Of a DNA stretch of 64,000 nucleotides, positions 22,444 to 32,974 are shown one piece after another (position 1 is the first letter of the stretch; each line of letters opens with the position of its first letter). This stretch comes from Aquabacterium sp. Its GTDB lineage: Bacteria; Pseudomonadota; Gammaproteobacteria; Burkholderiales; Burkholderiaceae_C. A model generated the notes under the pieces. That model was not told the origin of the DNA. It made no database searches and saw only the letters and a list, made by a program, of their open reading frames with translations. Made by a program: the position numbers and the translations under genes. The stretch spans positions 248,001 through 312,000 of the forward strand of contig NZ_JACPYU010000016.1 of NCBI RefSeq assembly GCF_016195855.1, written 5' to 3'.

Positions 22444-24705
22444 ATGCTGCGTTTCCGTTTTCCCATCGTCATCATTGATGAAGATTTCCGCTCCGAAAAC
22501 ACCTCCGGACTTGGCATCCGGGCGCTGGCCGAGGCCATCGAAAAAGAGGGTTTTGAAGTCCTTGGCGTGACCAGTTACGGGGACCTGGCCCAGTTCGCCC
22601 AGCAGCAAAGCCGTGCCTCCGCCTTCATCCTGTCGATCGACGACGAGGAGTTCACCCCCGGGCCCGAGCTGGATCCGGCCGTGCTGAACCTGCGCAAGTT
22701 CATCGAGCAGATCCGCTTCAAGAACGCCGACATCCCGATTTACCTGTACGGCGAGACGCGCACCTCCGAGCACATCCCCAACGACATCCTGCGCGAACTG
22801 CATGGCTTCATCCACATGTTCGAGGACACGCCCGAGTTCGTGGCGCGTCACATCATCCGCGAAGCCAAGAGCTACCTCGATGGCCTGGCCCCGCCTTTCT
22901 TCAAGGCGCTGATGGACTATGCGCAGGATGGCTCCTACTCCTGGCACTGCCCGGGGCACTCTGGCGGTGTCGCGTTCCTCAAGAGCCCCGTGGGGCAGAT
23001 GTTCCACCAGTTCTATGGCGAGAACATGCTGCGCGCCGACGTGTGCAACGCCGTGGAAGAACTCGGCCAGTTGCTGGACCACACCGGCCCGGTCTACGAG
23101 TCCGAGAAGAACGCCGCGCGCATCTTCAATGCCGACCACTGCTTCTTTGTCACCAACGGCACATCCACGTCCAACAAGATGGTGTGGCACCACACTGTGG
23201 CACCCGGCGACATCGTCGTGGTGGACCGCAACTGCCACAAGTCCATCCTGCACAGCATCATCATGACCGGGGCCATCCCCGTGTTCATGACGCCCACGCG
23301 CAACCACTACGGCATCATCGGTCCGATCCCCAAGAGCGAGTTCGAGCCGGCCACCATCCGCAAGAAGATCGCTGCCAACCCTTTGCTCAAGGGCGTGGAC
23401 CCCAAGAAGGCCAAGCCGCGCATCATGACGCTCACGCAGAGCACCTATGACGGCGTGCTCTACAACACCGAGGCCATCAAGGCCACGCTGGACGGCTGGA
23501 TCGACAACCTGCACTTCGATGAAGCCTGGCTGCCGCACGCCGCCTTCCACAAGTTCTATGGCATGTACCACGCCATGGGCAAGGGCCGTGCGCGCCCCAA
23601 GGAGGCGGTGGTGTACTCCACCCAATCCATCCACAAGCTGTTGGCCGGCATCTCGCAGGCCTCGCATGTGCTGGTGCAGGATTCGCAGAACGTCAAGCTG
23701 GACCGCAACCTCTTCAACGAGGCCTACCTGATGCACACCTCCACCTCGCCACAGTACGCGATCATCGCGTCGTGCGATGTGGCGGCGGCCATGATGGAAG
23801 AGCCTGGCGGTACCGCCCTGGTCGAAGAGAGCATCAAGGAGGCGCTGGACTTCCGCCGCGCCATGCGCAAGGTCGACAAGGAGTACGGCAAGGACTGGTG
23901 GTTCAAGGTCTGGGGCCCGGACAAGATCGCCGCCGACGACATCGGCAAACCCGAGGACTGGGTGCTCAAGGCCAATGAGAAGTGGCACGGCTTCGGTAAC
24001 CTGGCTGAAGGCTTCAACATGCTGGACCCGATCAAGTCCACCATCATCACGCCGGGCCTGGATGTGTCGGGCAAGTTTGCCAAGACCGGTATCCCTGCGT
24101 CCATCGTCACCAAGTACCTGGCCGAGCACGGCGTGGTGGTCGAGAAGACGGGCCTGTACTCCTTCTTCATCATGTTCACCATCGGCATCACCAAGGGCCG
24201 CTGGAACACGATGTTGACGGCGCTGCAGCAGTTCAAGGATGACTACGACCGCAACCAGCCGCTGTGGCGCGTGGTGCCCGAGTTCTGCAAGAAGTACCCG
24301 CGCTACGAGCGCATGGGCCTCAAGGACCTGTGCCAGAGCGTGCATGAGGCCTATGCCAAGGGTGACATCGCCCGACTGACGACCGAGGTCTACCTGTCGG
24401 GCCTGGAGCCTGCGATGAAGCCTTCGGATGCCTACGCATGCATCGCCCGCCGCCAGACCGAGCGTGTGGACATCGAGAAGCTGGAAGGCCGCATCACCAC
24501 GGCCTTGCTGACGCCTTACCCGCCTGGCATCCCGCTGCTGATCCCTGGTGAGCGCTTCAACAAGAAGATCGTGGACTTCCTGAAGTTCGCGCGTGACTTC
24601 AACGCAGCCTTCCCGGGCTTCGCCACGGACGTTCATGGCCTGGTGGCCGAAGAGCTGCCAGGTGGCGGCGTGCGCTACTACGTGGATTGCGTGGCCGCAG
24701 ACTGA
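22444..24705 (+). CDS. Orn/Lys/Arg decarboxylase, AdiA-like
   Basis: PLP-dependent basic amino acid decarboxylase of the large (fold I) class, 753 residues, close to E. coli AdiA (755). The N-terminal flavodoxin-like wing domain (1-130, PIVIIDEDFRS) is followed by the PLP domain. Markers: SWHCPGHSGGVAFLKSPVG, TNGTSTSNK, VVDRNCHKSILH, LHFDEAWLPHAAFH and the PLP lysine K398 in STQSIHKLLAG; the C-terminal domain has PYPPGIPLLIPGE. The order of motifs follows arginine decarboxylase more closely than lysine or ornithine decarboxylases, but substrate is not settled by motifs. Likely role: polyamine precursor or acid tolerance. Starts at ATG 22444 after AAGGG; a longer frame from 22306 overlaps the NfeD promoter region. 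Confidence 0.87.
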   Translation: MLRFRFPIVIIDEDFRSENTSGLGIRALAEAIEKEGFEVLGVTSYGDLAQFAQQQSRASAFILSIDDEEFTPGPELDPAVLNLRKFIEQIRFKNADIPIYLYGETRTSEHIPNDILRELHGFIHMFEDTPEFVARHIIREAKSYLDGLAPPFFKALMDYAQDGSYSWHCPGHSGGVAFLKSPVGQMFHQFYGENMLRADVCNAVEELGQLLDHTGPVYESEKNAARIFNADHCFFVTNGTSTSNKMVWHHTVAPGDIVVVDRNCHKSILHSIIMTGAIPVFMTPTRNHYGIIGPIPKSEFEPATIRKKIAANPLLKGVDPKKAKPRIMTLTQSTYDGVLYNTEAIKATLDGWIDNLHFDEAWLPHAAFHKFYGMYHAMGKGRARPKEAVVYSTQSIHKLLAGISQASHVLVQDSQNVKLDRNLFNEAYLMHTSTSPQYAIIASCDVAAAMMEEPGGTALVEESIKEALDFRRAMRKVDKEYGKDWWFKVWGPDKIAADDIGKPEDWVLKANEKWHGFGNLAEGFNMLDPIKSTIITPGLDVSGKFAKTGIPASIVTKYLAEHGVVVEKTGLYSFFIMFTIGITKGRWNTMLTALQQFKDDYDRNQPLWRVVPEFCKKYPRYERMGLKDLCQSVHEAYAKGDIARLTTEVYLSGLEPAMKPSDAYACIARRQTERVDIEKLEGRITTALLTPYPPGIPLLIPGERFNKKIVDFLKFARDFNAAFPGFATDVHGLVAEELPGGGVRYYVDCVAAD

Positions 24706-24720
24706 TCGGGCCCGTGCCGC

Positions 24721-26388
24721 TCAACTTCGCAGGTTGAGCGCACCAGCCTGGCGGCCGGTGTTCGCGCCCAGTTGGACCTGGGCACTGCCACGGCAGAACT
24801 TGCTGCGCATGTCCTGCACCATTTCAGTCAGGATGGGTGCGTCCTTGGTCTGGTCGCGGTAGCGTGTGAGCATCATGTCGGCCAGGTCCAGCAGCTTGGC
24901 GTTCAGCGTCTTGGTGCCATGCACCAGCAGGGTCTTGACGCCATCACCGGGTGCGTTGTTTCTGGCTTGCTCCATGGCTCTTTCCGCATGGTCCACGATG
25001 GCCTTGTAGGCCACGTGCACGATGTCGTCGTACGGCTTGTAGCGGGCCACGGACATGGCCAGCAGGTCCGTCGAGGGCTTGGAGATGCAAAAGCGTGATG
25101 CGAGCCGTTGAACCCAGAGCTCGGCATCCGGCAGCTCCAGCTCGTTGTTGCGCAAGCGGGTGAGCAGGCCCAGCATGTTGCCCGCGGCCTCGAAATCGAA
25201 GTCGGGCATCTCGAAGTCGGCCACCATCTCCTTGACCAGGCGCACCACCTCGGCCACCTGGCGCTGCAGCATCAAGGCCAGCACGGTGACCAGGCTGGTC
25301 ATGCGGCGCAGGCGCCCGCTGTTGGCCTGCTTTTCATAGGCGTGCTGCAAGTTGACCAGGCAGCGCTGCACGCCTTTGTAATCCTTCTGCTCGAAACGGA
25401 TCTGAGCCAGCATGACCAGGCTCTGGAAGTCGAACATCTTGGATGACACGCCCAGGCTGGTGGCGCGCTCCAGGCTGCGGGCCGCCTCGTCGTTGCGGCC
25501 CAGGTAGTAGGCGAGCATGCCGACCTTCTGCAAGCGGCTGATCGACGAGGGGGTGATCTCGGCCGCGTGCTGGTAGGTCTCATAGGCATCGTCAAACGAG
25601 CCTGCCTGCAACTGGGCGCGGCCCATCACGTCATAGGCATCGGCAAAGGTGGGGTTCTCTGACAGCAGGCTCTCCAGCGTGCGGCGGGCAGGCTGGGCGT
25701 GGCCGCCGTCGAGCTGGGCGCGGGCAATGCCCAGCCGAGCCCAGGGCAAGGCCTTGGTCTGGTCGATTGCCTGAAACAGCTTGCGGGCTTCTTCGTGCCG
25801 ACCCAGGCGCAGCAGCAGCTCGCCCCCGATGCGCGCGGCGTAGACCCAGTACTCGTCGCGATGGGCAAAGCGCTGCAGACACAGCTCTGCGGCAATGCCG
25901 AACTCTTCCCGCTCGATGGCCTCGAAGATGCTGCCCAGCACCACCTTGCGGTGACGTGCCATGTGCAGGCGCTGGGCCAGCGTGTTGGAGTTGTGCGGCT
26001 TGAGCAGGTAGCTGTCCAGTGCGGACTCGGCCGCTTCTGCCACCTTCACGTAAGAGGCCTCGCCCGTGATCATCACGAACACGGTGGAGTAGGGCAGGAG
26101 CTGGGCCCGGCGCAGGTCGTCCAGCAGGTCGGAGCCGGTCATCTTGCTGTCGTCGAAGTGGTAGTCGCACAGCACGACGTCGTAGGCCTGTGTCTCCAGT
26201 GCCCGCCTGGCATCGCTGATCTTGGCAGCCTGGGTGATGGTATGTAGCCCCAGATCGGCCAGCATCGCGCGCAGGATGCTGCGCGAGGTCTGGTTCGTGT
26301 CGATGATCAAGGCGCGGCACGTGCTCAGGTCGCCCACCGGCATACCAGCGGGCTGCTTGATTTGCGAGACGAAGGCAGGGAGGCTCAT
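24721..26388 (-). CDS. Response regulator with receiver domain and TPR region (second REC-TPR)
   Basis: 555-residue cytosolic protein: receiver (REC) domain at about 24-145, then tetratricopeptide-like helical repeats to the C-terminus, with no DNA-binding or enzymatic output. Phosphoacceptor D75 (VVLCDYHF), T108 (VMITGE) and K130 (YLLKP) are present. The acidic pair that binds magnesium is D30 followed by T31 instead of Asp-Asp, so phosphorylation may be weak. Repeats such as AYDVMGRAQLQAGSFDDAYETYQHA read as TPR. Same architecture as the gene at 27087-28730 and reminiscent of Vibrio VieB. Lies 70 bases downstream of the small kinase gene, possibly with its own promoter. Function unknown. 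Confidence 0.85.
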   Translation of the reverse strand: MSLPAFVSQIKQPAGMPVGDLSTCRALIIDTNQTSRSILRAMLADLGLHTITQAAKISDARRALETQAYDVVLCDYHFDDSKMTGSDLLDDLRRAQLLPYSTVFVMITGEASYVKVAEAAESALDSYLLKPHNSNTLAQRLHMARHRKVVLGSIFEAIEREEFGIAAELCLQRFAHRDEYWVYAARIGGELLLRLGRHEEARKLFQAIDQTKALPWARLGIARAQLDGGHAQPARRTLESLLSENPTFADAYDVMGRAQLQAGSFDDAYETYQHAAEITPSSISRLQKVGMLAYYLGRNDEAARSLERATSLGVSSKMFDFQSLVMLAQIRFEQKDYKGVQRCLVNLQHAYEKQANSGRLRRMTSLVTVLALMLQRQVAEVVRLVKEMVADFEMPDFDFEAAGNMLGLLTRLRNNELELPDAELWVQRLASRFCISKPSTDLLAMSVARYKPYDDIVHVAYKAIVDHAERAMEQARNNAPGDGVKTLLVHGTKTLNAKLLDLADMMLTRYRDQTKDAPILTEMVQDMRSKFCRGSAQVQLGANTGRQAGALNLRS

Positions 26389-26458
26389 GATGTGCCCGAC
26401 TTTCCCACTTTATCGTCGGGGGTATCCGCGAAAAAGTGAGACCATGACATCATAAATG

Positions 26459-27079
26459 TCAGGGTAGCCAGAGTTCAAAGCGCGCGCCACCCTCAGGGCG
26501 GTTGCGCAACGCGATGCGCCCCTGGCGGTCGCCAGAGCGGTGCGCCTGGGCCACGGCCTTGCACAGATCCGTGCCCAATCCTGTTGACGCGGACGAAGGG
26601 TCGGTGGCGCCCAGGCCTGGGCCGTCATCGTCAATGGTGAAGACGAGGAAGCCGTCCTCCTGGCGCAAGCTGAGGGTGACTTCCTCGCGCGCGAAGCGGC
26701 TGGCATTGTGCAGCGCCGCGTCCAGCGCCATGTGTACCAGGCGTTGGTCAAAGTACCAGTAAGGCGGGGCGTTCTCGGCCACCTGCATGGCCACGCGCGG
26801 CGCCTTGGGCAGACTCAGTCTGCGGATCTGCCCTGCGCGATACAGCTGCTCCAGCAAGTCCTTGGGGGACTCGTCCTCGCAGTGCGTGTGCATGCCGTCC
26901 GCTGCACCATAGACCGTCAGGAACTGCACGAACTGGCGGCGCAACTCGGTGCAGCGCATGTAGGCGCTGTGTGCCATGGCGGGGGAGGGGTCATCGATCA
27001 GCGCCTCCAGCTCACCCTCCAGCGACCCCAAGGCGTTCTTGAGGTCGTGGGCGATCAGGGCAAAGGAGGCGGCTTCCAT
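26459..27079 (-). CDS. Minimal soluble sensor histidine kinase
   Basis: 206-residue histidine kinase with almost no input domain. The H-box is at the very N-terminus: H11 in FALIAHDLKNALGSLE. The ATPase domain (about 95-206) has an N-box with N125 (LDAALHNASRFA), G1 DDGPGL (151-156) and G2 TGLGTDLCK (166-). No membrane segment, PAS or GAF domain is seen. ATG 27079 is preferred because it lies 7 bases after the upstream REC-TPR stop; an in-frame upstream start at 27118 would overlap that gene. Its placement between two REC-TPR genes makes them its probable partners; sensory input would have to come from another protein or from TPR binding. Confidence 0.84.
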   Translation of the reverse strand: MEAASFALIAHDLKNALGSLEGELEALIDDPSPAMAHSAYMRCTELRRQFVQFLTVYGAADGMHTHCEDESPKDLLEQLYRAGQIRRLSLPKAPRVAMQVAENAPPYWYFDQRLVHMALDAALHNASRFAREEVTLSLRQEDGFLVFTIDDDGPGLGATDPSSASTGLGTDLCKAVAQAHRSGDRQGRIALRNRPEGGARFELWLP

Positions 27080-27086
27080 GGTGGCT

Positions 27087-28730
27087 TCAGATCTGGGCGG
27101 GCTGGGTTTGCAGCGCACCCATGGTTTCGCGGAAGTAGCGGCGCATCATGACCACCCGGTCGTTGGCTGGCATCAGCTTTTCCAGGCGGGTGAGGTAGAG
27201 CTGCACACGGTCGATCATCTCGTCGTTGTGCTCCTTCTTGAGGCGCAGGGCCATGCAGTTGAGCTGGGCTGCCTGCAGCAAGACACCGGTGTTTTCAGGG
27301 TAGGCCTGCACGGCATTCTCGATGGCACGCACCGCATCGTCAATCTTGCTGTCTCTGAACAGCTTGCGCGCATCCTGGACCTTGCTCTCCAGCAGGGCAG
27401 AGCCGCCTTCCACGATGTCGCCGACTTTGTCTTCGTGGCCGGTCTCGCGCAAGGTGTTGGCCACCATCTGCTTGATGCGTGGGTTTTCGTGGTCGGCGCT
27501 GACGGTGCTGCTCAGCAAGGCAAGCCCAGCCTCCACATTGCCGCTCATCAGCTCGGCCTTGGCCAGGGCGACGGAGGCGAAGTCTGCTCGGCCTTTCTGC
27601 ATGGTTGCGCGGGCTTTTTCCAGCAGTTTCTGGGCTTCATCGGGCCGGCCGGCTTTGGACTCGGCCTGGGCCTGGATGGCCAAAGCCACGTTGCCGAAAG
27701 CCGGGTTGGTCTGGTTGGCCGGTGCGGCGTCTTTCAGCACCTTGATGGCATCGGCCGATTCGCCAAGGTCCACCATGGCCTGGGCCAGCATGAGCGTGTC
27801 CTGCACCTGGGCCACGACCGAGCCTCGGGTGGCCTTGGTGGCTTTCTGGAGCATGGTTTTGGCGGTGTCCAGGTCACCGTTGCGGTAGGCGCTCTCGCCC
27901 GCGACGCGCTGCCTGCGCGCCGATGGGACGATGCTGGCCGCATCACGCAGGACCCACATGGCGGCCTGCGGGTCGCCTTGCGCCTCCAGGGCTTCGGCCA
28001 CCACGTCATAGGCGGCCACGTTCTTTTCGCCCTCGCGAGACTGGATGATCTGTTGCGCGAGTTTCTTGGCCTCCTCGAACTGGCCGGCAGCTTTATGGGC
28101 GCGGGCCAGGCCGAGTTGAGCCCACACCAGCTCAGGGCGCTTTTCCAGCGCCGACAGGTAGATGTTCTTGGCCTCGTCGTTCTTGCCCAGCTTGAGCAAG
28201 GTCTGGCCTTTGATCTGCAGGGCCTGCATGAACCAGCGGTTTTGCTGGGCCAGCAACTTGTCGCATTCAAGCAGGACACCAGGTAGATCGTCCTTGCTTT
28301 GCTTTTGCGAGATCGGTAGCAGTGCCGCGCGCTTTTCAAGCTGGACCTGAAGGCGGTTGCCAATGTCCGATGCGGTGGTGGGCTTGAGCAGGTAGGCGTC
28401 GGGGTGATGCTCTGTTGCGGAGGCCACGGAGGCGTAGCTGCTCTCGGCCGTGATCATGAAGAACAGGCAGTCGGCTGGCAGCAAGCTGTTGTCGCGCAGG
28501 AATTCAAGCAGTTGCTGGCCGTCGGTCTTCTGGTTGAGGTTGAAGTCGCACAGGATCAGGTTGTAGCGGCGCTGCTTGATGAGCCTGGTTGCGTCCTCGG
28601 CGTTGCTGGCAATGTCCACCTTGGAGATGCCCAGCATGGTCAGGTGGCCACGCAGCGTGGACTGCTGAACCGGCATGTCGTCCACGATCAGGGCCTGGAT
28701 ATTGGAAAAGTCGGTGGTCTGAATGGCCAT
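27087..28730 (-). CDS. Response regulator with receiver domain and TPR region (first REC-TPR)
   Basis: 547 residues. Complete REC domain (about 11-130): acidic pair D17/D18, phosphoacceptor D62 (LILCDFNL), T94 (FMITAES) and K116 (YLLKPT). The remainder is tetratricopeptide-type helical repeats, for example MQALQIKGQTLLKLGKNDEAKNIYLSAL and LVWAQLGLARAHKAAGQFEEAKKLA. There is no output domain, so signalling must go through protein binding by the TPR. First gene of a three-gene cassette with the minimal kinase and a second REC-TPR. Transcribed away from dnaJ, whose terminator lies about 115 bases upstream. Confidence 0.88.
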   Translation of the reverse strand: MAIQTTDFSNIQALIVDDMPVQQSTLRGHLTMLGISKVDIASNAEDATRLIKQRRYNLILCDFNLNQKTDGQQLLEFLRDNSLLPADCLFFMITAESSYASVASATEHHPDAYLLKPTTASDIGNRLQVQLEKRAALLPISQKQSKDDLPGVLLECDKLLAQQNRWFMQALQIKGQTLLKLGKNDEAKNIYLSALEKRPELVWAQLGLARAHKAAGQFEEAKKLAQQIIQSREGEKNVAAYDVVAEALEAQGDPQAAMWVLRDAASIVPSARRQRVAGESAYRNGDLDTAKTMLQKATKATRGSVVAQVQDTLMLAQAMVDLGESADAIKVLKDAAPANQTNPAFGNVALAIQAQAESKAGRPDEAQKLLEKARATMQKGRADFASVALAKAELMSGNVEAGLALLSSTVSADHENPRIKQMVANTLRETGHEDKVGDIVEGGSALLESKVQDARKLFRDSKIDDAVRAIENAVQAYPENTGVLLQAAQLNCMALRLKKEHNDEMIDRVQLYLTRLEKLMPANDRVVMMRRYFRETMGALQTQPAQI

Positions 28731-28846
28731 GGCGTTCTACTCGGCATGCGTCAACCCTGATCCTTTGTGGACCAGCACATTTCGCATTTCGGCACGACTT
28801 TGCACAAACTTGAGGCAGATGACCGAAAACCCATGGCCGGAAATGG

Positions 28847-28869
28847 AAAAGGCACCCGAAGGTGCCTTT
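28847..28869 (-). terminator. Rho-independent terminator after dnaJ
   Basis: GGCACC / GGTGCC stem (28851-28856 with 28861-28866) extended by AAA/TTT, closed by a TTCG tetraloop as read on the minus strand and followed by TTTT. It lies 35 bases past the dnaJ stop and before the REC-TPR gene, separating the heat-shock operon from the signalling cassette. Confidence 0.85.
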
Positions 28870-28903
28870 GAATGCTGCCCATACCGGTGCGGCTGGAGCG
28901 GGC

Positions 28904-30052
28904 TTATTTGAAGATGTTCTTCACGCGGTCCGTCCAGCTTTTGGAGTTGGGCGAGTGTTTCTCGCCCCCTTTGCGGAAGGATTCATCCAGCTCCTTGAGC
29001 AGCTTGCGCTGGTGCTCGGTGAGCTTGACCGGCGTCTCCACCGAGATGTGGCAGTACAGGTCGCCCGGGTAGCTGGAGCGGATGCCCTTGATGCCCTTGC
29101 CACGCAGGCGGAAGGTCTTGCCGTGCTGCGTGCCTTCGGGAATCTCGATTTCCGCCTTGCCGCCCAGGGTGGGCACCTCAATGTTGCCACCCAGCGCGGC
29201 CGAGGTCAGCGGGACCGGCACCGAGCAGTGCAGGTCGTCGCCGTCACGCTCGAAGATGTCGTGCTGCTTGATGCGGATCTCGATGTACAGGTCGCCAGGA
29301 GGGCCGCCATTGGTGCCCGGCTCGCCGTTGCCAGCCGAGCGGATGCGCATGCCCTCGTTGATGCCTGCCGGGATCTTGACCTCCAGCGTCTTGGTCTTCT
29401 TGACCCGGCCCTGGCCATTGCAGGCCGTGCAGGGATCGGGGATGACCTTGCCGGTGCCCTGGCAGTGCGGGCAGGATTGCTGCACGCTGAAGAAGCCCTG
29501 GCGCATGTGGACGGTGCCCGAGCCATTGCAGGTCGGGCAGGTCTTGGCGCTGGTGCCGGGTTTGGCGCCAGAACCGTGGCAGATGCCGCATTCGTCCCAG
29601 GCGGGGATGCGGATCTGGGTGTCCTTGCCGGCGGCGGCTTCTTCCAGCGTGATTTCCATCGCGTAGGAGAGGTCGCTGCCGCGGTAGACCTGAGGGCCAC
29701 CACCGCCACCACCACGGCGGCCACCGCCGCCCTGGCCGAAGATGTCGCCAAAGATGTCACCGAAGGCATCGGCGAAACCGCCAAAGCCTTCAGGGCCACC
29801 ACGGCCGCCGCCCATGTTCGGGTCGACGCCGGCGTGGCCGTACTGGTCGTAGGCCGCCTTCTTCTTGGGGTCCGAGAGCATCTCGTAGGCCTCTTTGACC
29901 TCCTTGAACTTCTCTTCGGCTTCCTTGGCCTTGTCCCCCTGATTGCGGTCAGGGTGGAACTTCATGGCCAGCTTGCGGTAGGCCTTCTTGATGTCTTCGT
30001 CGGACGCACCCTTGGTGAGCCCGAGGACTTCGTAAAAATCGCGTTTTGCCAT
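28904..30052 (-). CDS. dnaJ: Chaperone protein DnaJ
   Basis: Co-chaperone that delivers unfolded proteins to DnaK and stimulates its ATPase. 382 residues. J domain (1-70) with HPD in KFHPDRNQG; Gly/Phe-rich region (about 75-130); zinc domain with four CxxCxGxG repeats ([32 protein letters not shown]); substrate-binding beta domains and C-terminal dimerisation tail. ATG 30052 begins [12 protein letters not shown] as in the family; an in-frame ATG 30 bases upstream is rejected. Last gene of grpE-dnaK-dnaJ; the 88-base gap to dnaK holds a long composite hairpin. Confidence 0.98.
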   Translation of the reverse strand: MAKRDFYEVLGLTKGASDEDIKKAYRKLAMKFHPDRNQGDKAKEAEEKFKEVKEAYEMLSDPKKKAAYDQYGHAGVDPNMGGGRGGPEGFGGFADAFGDIFGDIFGQGGGGRRGGGGGGPQVYRGSDLSYAMEITLEEAAAGKDTQIRIPAWDECGICHGSGAKPGTSAKTCPTCNGSGTVHMRQGFFSVQQSCPHCQGTGKVIPDPCTACNGQGRVKKTKTLEVKIPAGINEGMRIRSAGNGEPGTNGGPPGDLYIEIRIKQHDIFERDGDDLHCSVPVPLTSAALGGNIEVPTLGGKAEIEIPEGTQHGKTFRLRGKGIKGIRSSYPGDLYCHISVETPVKLTEHQRKLLKELDESFRKGGEKHSPNSKSWTDRVKNIFK

Positions 30053-30069
30053 GATCTTGATGTCCAGAT

Positions 30070-30123
30070 CCGACAAAGGCACAGGGCGTGAGCGCGCGGC
30101 TCACACGACCTGTGCCCTGTCGG
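30070..30123 (-). other. Composite hairpin between dnaK and dnaJ
   Basis: Nested inverted repeats: CCGACA (30070-30075) with TGTCGG (30118-30123), GGCACAGG (30078-30085) with CCTGTGCC (30109-30116), and an inner GTGAGC (30088-30093) with GCTCAC (30099-30104) around a 5-base loop. The stem totals about 20 base pairs with small bulges and fills most of the intergenic gap. No T run follows on the minus strand, so it is not a plain terminator; it may slow transcription, protect an mRNA end or set the dnaK:dnaJ ratio. Confidence 0.75.
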
Positions 30124-30140
30124 CTTACGGGTGAACCCGA

Positions 30141-32081
<1,941 letters not shown>

Positions 32082-32149
32082 TTAGATAGCTCCTATCGAA
32101 TTTGCTTTGGAAGCCCGCTTGATTGAAGTCGGCTCCCGCTTGTTGTCTG

Positions 32150-32177
32150 ATATGTGAACGACCGTACGCTTTTCAAG
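32150..32177 (-). promoter_or_regulatory. Sigma-32 heat-shock promoter of dnaK
   Basis: Reading toward dnaK: -35 CTTGAA (32177-32172), 14-base spacer, -10 TCACATAT (32157-32150). The heat-shock consensus is CTTGAA, 13-14 bases, CCCCATnT; the -35 is perfect and the -10 matches at six of eight positions. Transcription would start about 60 bases before dnaK, allowing dnaK-dnaJ expression apart from grpE. Confidence 0.75.
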
Positions 32178-32178
32178 T

Positions 32179-32199
32179 CCCTGTTCGGACAAAACAGGG
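32179..32199 (-). other. Hairpin after grpE, just upstream of the dnaK promoter
   Basis: Stem CCCTGTT (32179-32185) with AACAGGG (32193-32199) around a 7-base loop, 25 bases past the grpE stop and adjacent to the dnaK -35. No T run follows on the minus strand, so termination would be weak; it may only reduce read-through from grpE. Confidence 0.45.
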
Positions 32200-32224
32200 C
32201 GGTATGGGTCGATTTCCAGTTTAT

Positions 32225-32770
32225 TTATTTGGGTGCAGCCACGGTGACCAGGGCAGGGCGCAGCACGCGATCGGCAATGGAGTAACCCTTTTGCAGCACG
32301 CCCACCACGGTATTGGCCTCCTGGTCGGCAGGCACCATGCTGATGGCCTGGTGGATATTGGGGTCGAACTTCGTGCCGGCGGGCGGGTTGATCTCCAGCA
32401 CCTTGTTGCGCTCCAGGGCCGAAGCCAGTTGGCGCAACGTGGCCTGCACGCCTTCCATCACGGTTTCGACGGGGGTATCAGGCTTGGCGGCGTGGGTGGC
32501 CAGGGCAGCTTCCAGGCTGTCGCGCACGGGCAGCAGGCTGTCGGCGAAGGACTCGACCGCGAACTTGCGGGCCTTGCTGATCTCTTCTTCCGAACGGCGG
32601 CGGATGTTTTCACCTTCGGCCTTGGCGCGCAGGTAGGCGTCGGACACCTCGGCATGCTTGGCGATCAGTTCGGCCAGTTGCTGCTCGACGGGAACGTAGC
32701 CGACTTCTTCAGGCGCGCCGGGGGTGCCGGGTTCTGCTTGGTGCTCAGGGGTGGCAGACGTGTCGCTCAT
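32225..32770 (-). CDS. grpE: Nucleotide exchange factor GrpE
   Basis: Releases ADP from DnaK. 181 residues: acidic N-terminal tail (1-30), long helix pair for dimerisation (about 30-95; [42 protein letters not shown] contains the family pattern), and a C-terminal beta domain with the signature [16 protein letters not shown] and [24 protein letters not shown]. First gene of grpE-dnaK-dnaJ; a possible sigma-32 promoter lies about 50 bases upstream. Confidence 0.97.
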   Translation of the reverse strand: MSDTSATPEHQAEPGTPGAPEEVGYVPVEQQLAELIAKHAEVSDAYLRAKAEGENIRRRSEEEISKARKFAVESFADSLLPVRDSLEAALATHAAKPDTPVETVMEGVQATLRQLASALERNKVLEINPPAGTKFDPNIHQAISMVPADQEANTVVGVLQKGYSIADRVLRPALVTVAAPK

Positions 32771-32818
32771 CTCGCTTCTTCTCGAAATTAAGGTTTGTTG
32801 ATTGCGAAAACCATGCGC

Positions 32819-32846
32819 ATGTCAGGGCAGGGGCGCCCATTTCAAG
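32819..32846 (-). promoter_or_regulatory. Possible sigma-32 promoter of grpE
   Basis: Perfect -35 CTTGAA (32846-32841), a 13-base spacer and CCCTGACAT (32827-32819) as an imperfect -10. The -10 departs from CCCCATnT at several positions. The rest of the 204-base gap between grpE and hslR shows no gene or clear terminator. Confidence 0.4.
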
Positions 32847-32974
32847 CCTGGGATTCCAATAAATTTGTAACAAGGCCAAGCGTGGGATTGTCGCAGGCCT
32901 TTGGTCCGCCGAGCTTGATCTGGCTGCGGATTTTTCGGACGGGCCAGTTTGCGCCTGTTCGTCGCTGTTTGTCG

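Noticed and set aside
22375..24636. 753-codon open frame opposite the decarboxylase
   Set aside because: Antisense artefact; the plus strand has the PLP lysine and all family motifs.
24719..24739. GCTCAAC / GTTGAGC hairpin between the decarboxylase and REC-TPR genes
   Set aside because: A 7-base stem overlapping a stop codon with no T run on either strand; too weak to call a terminator.
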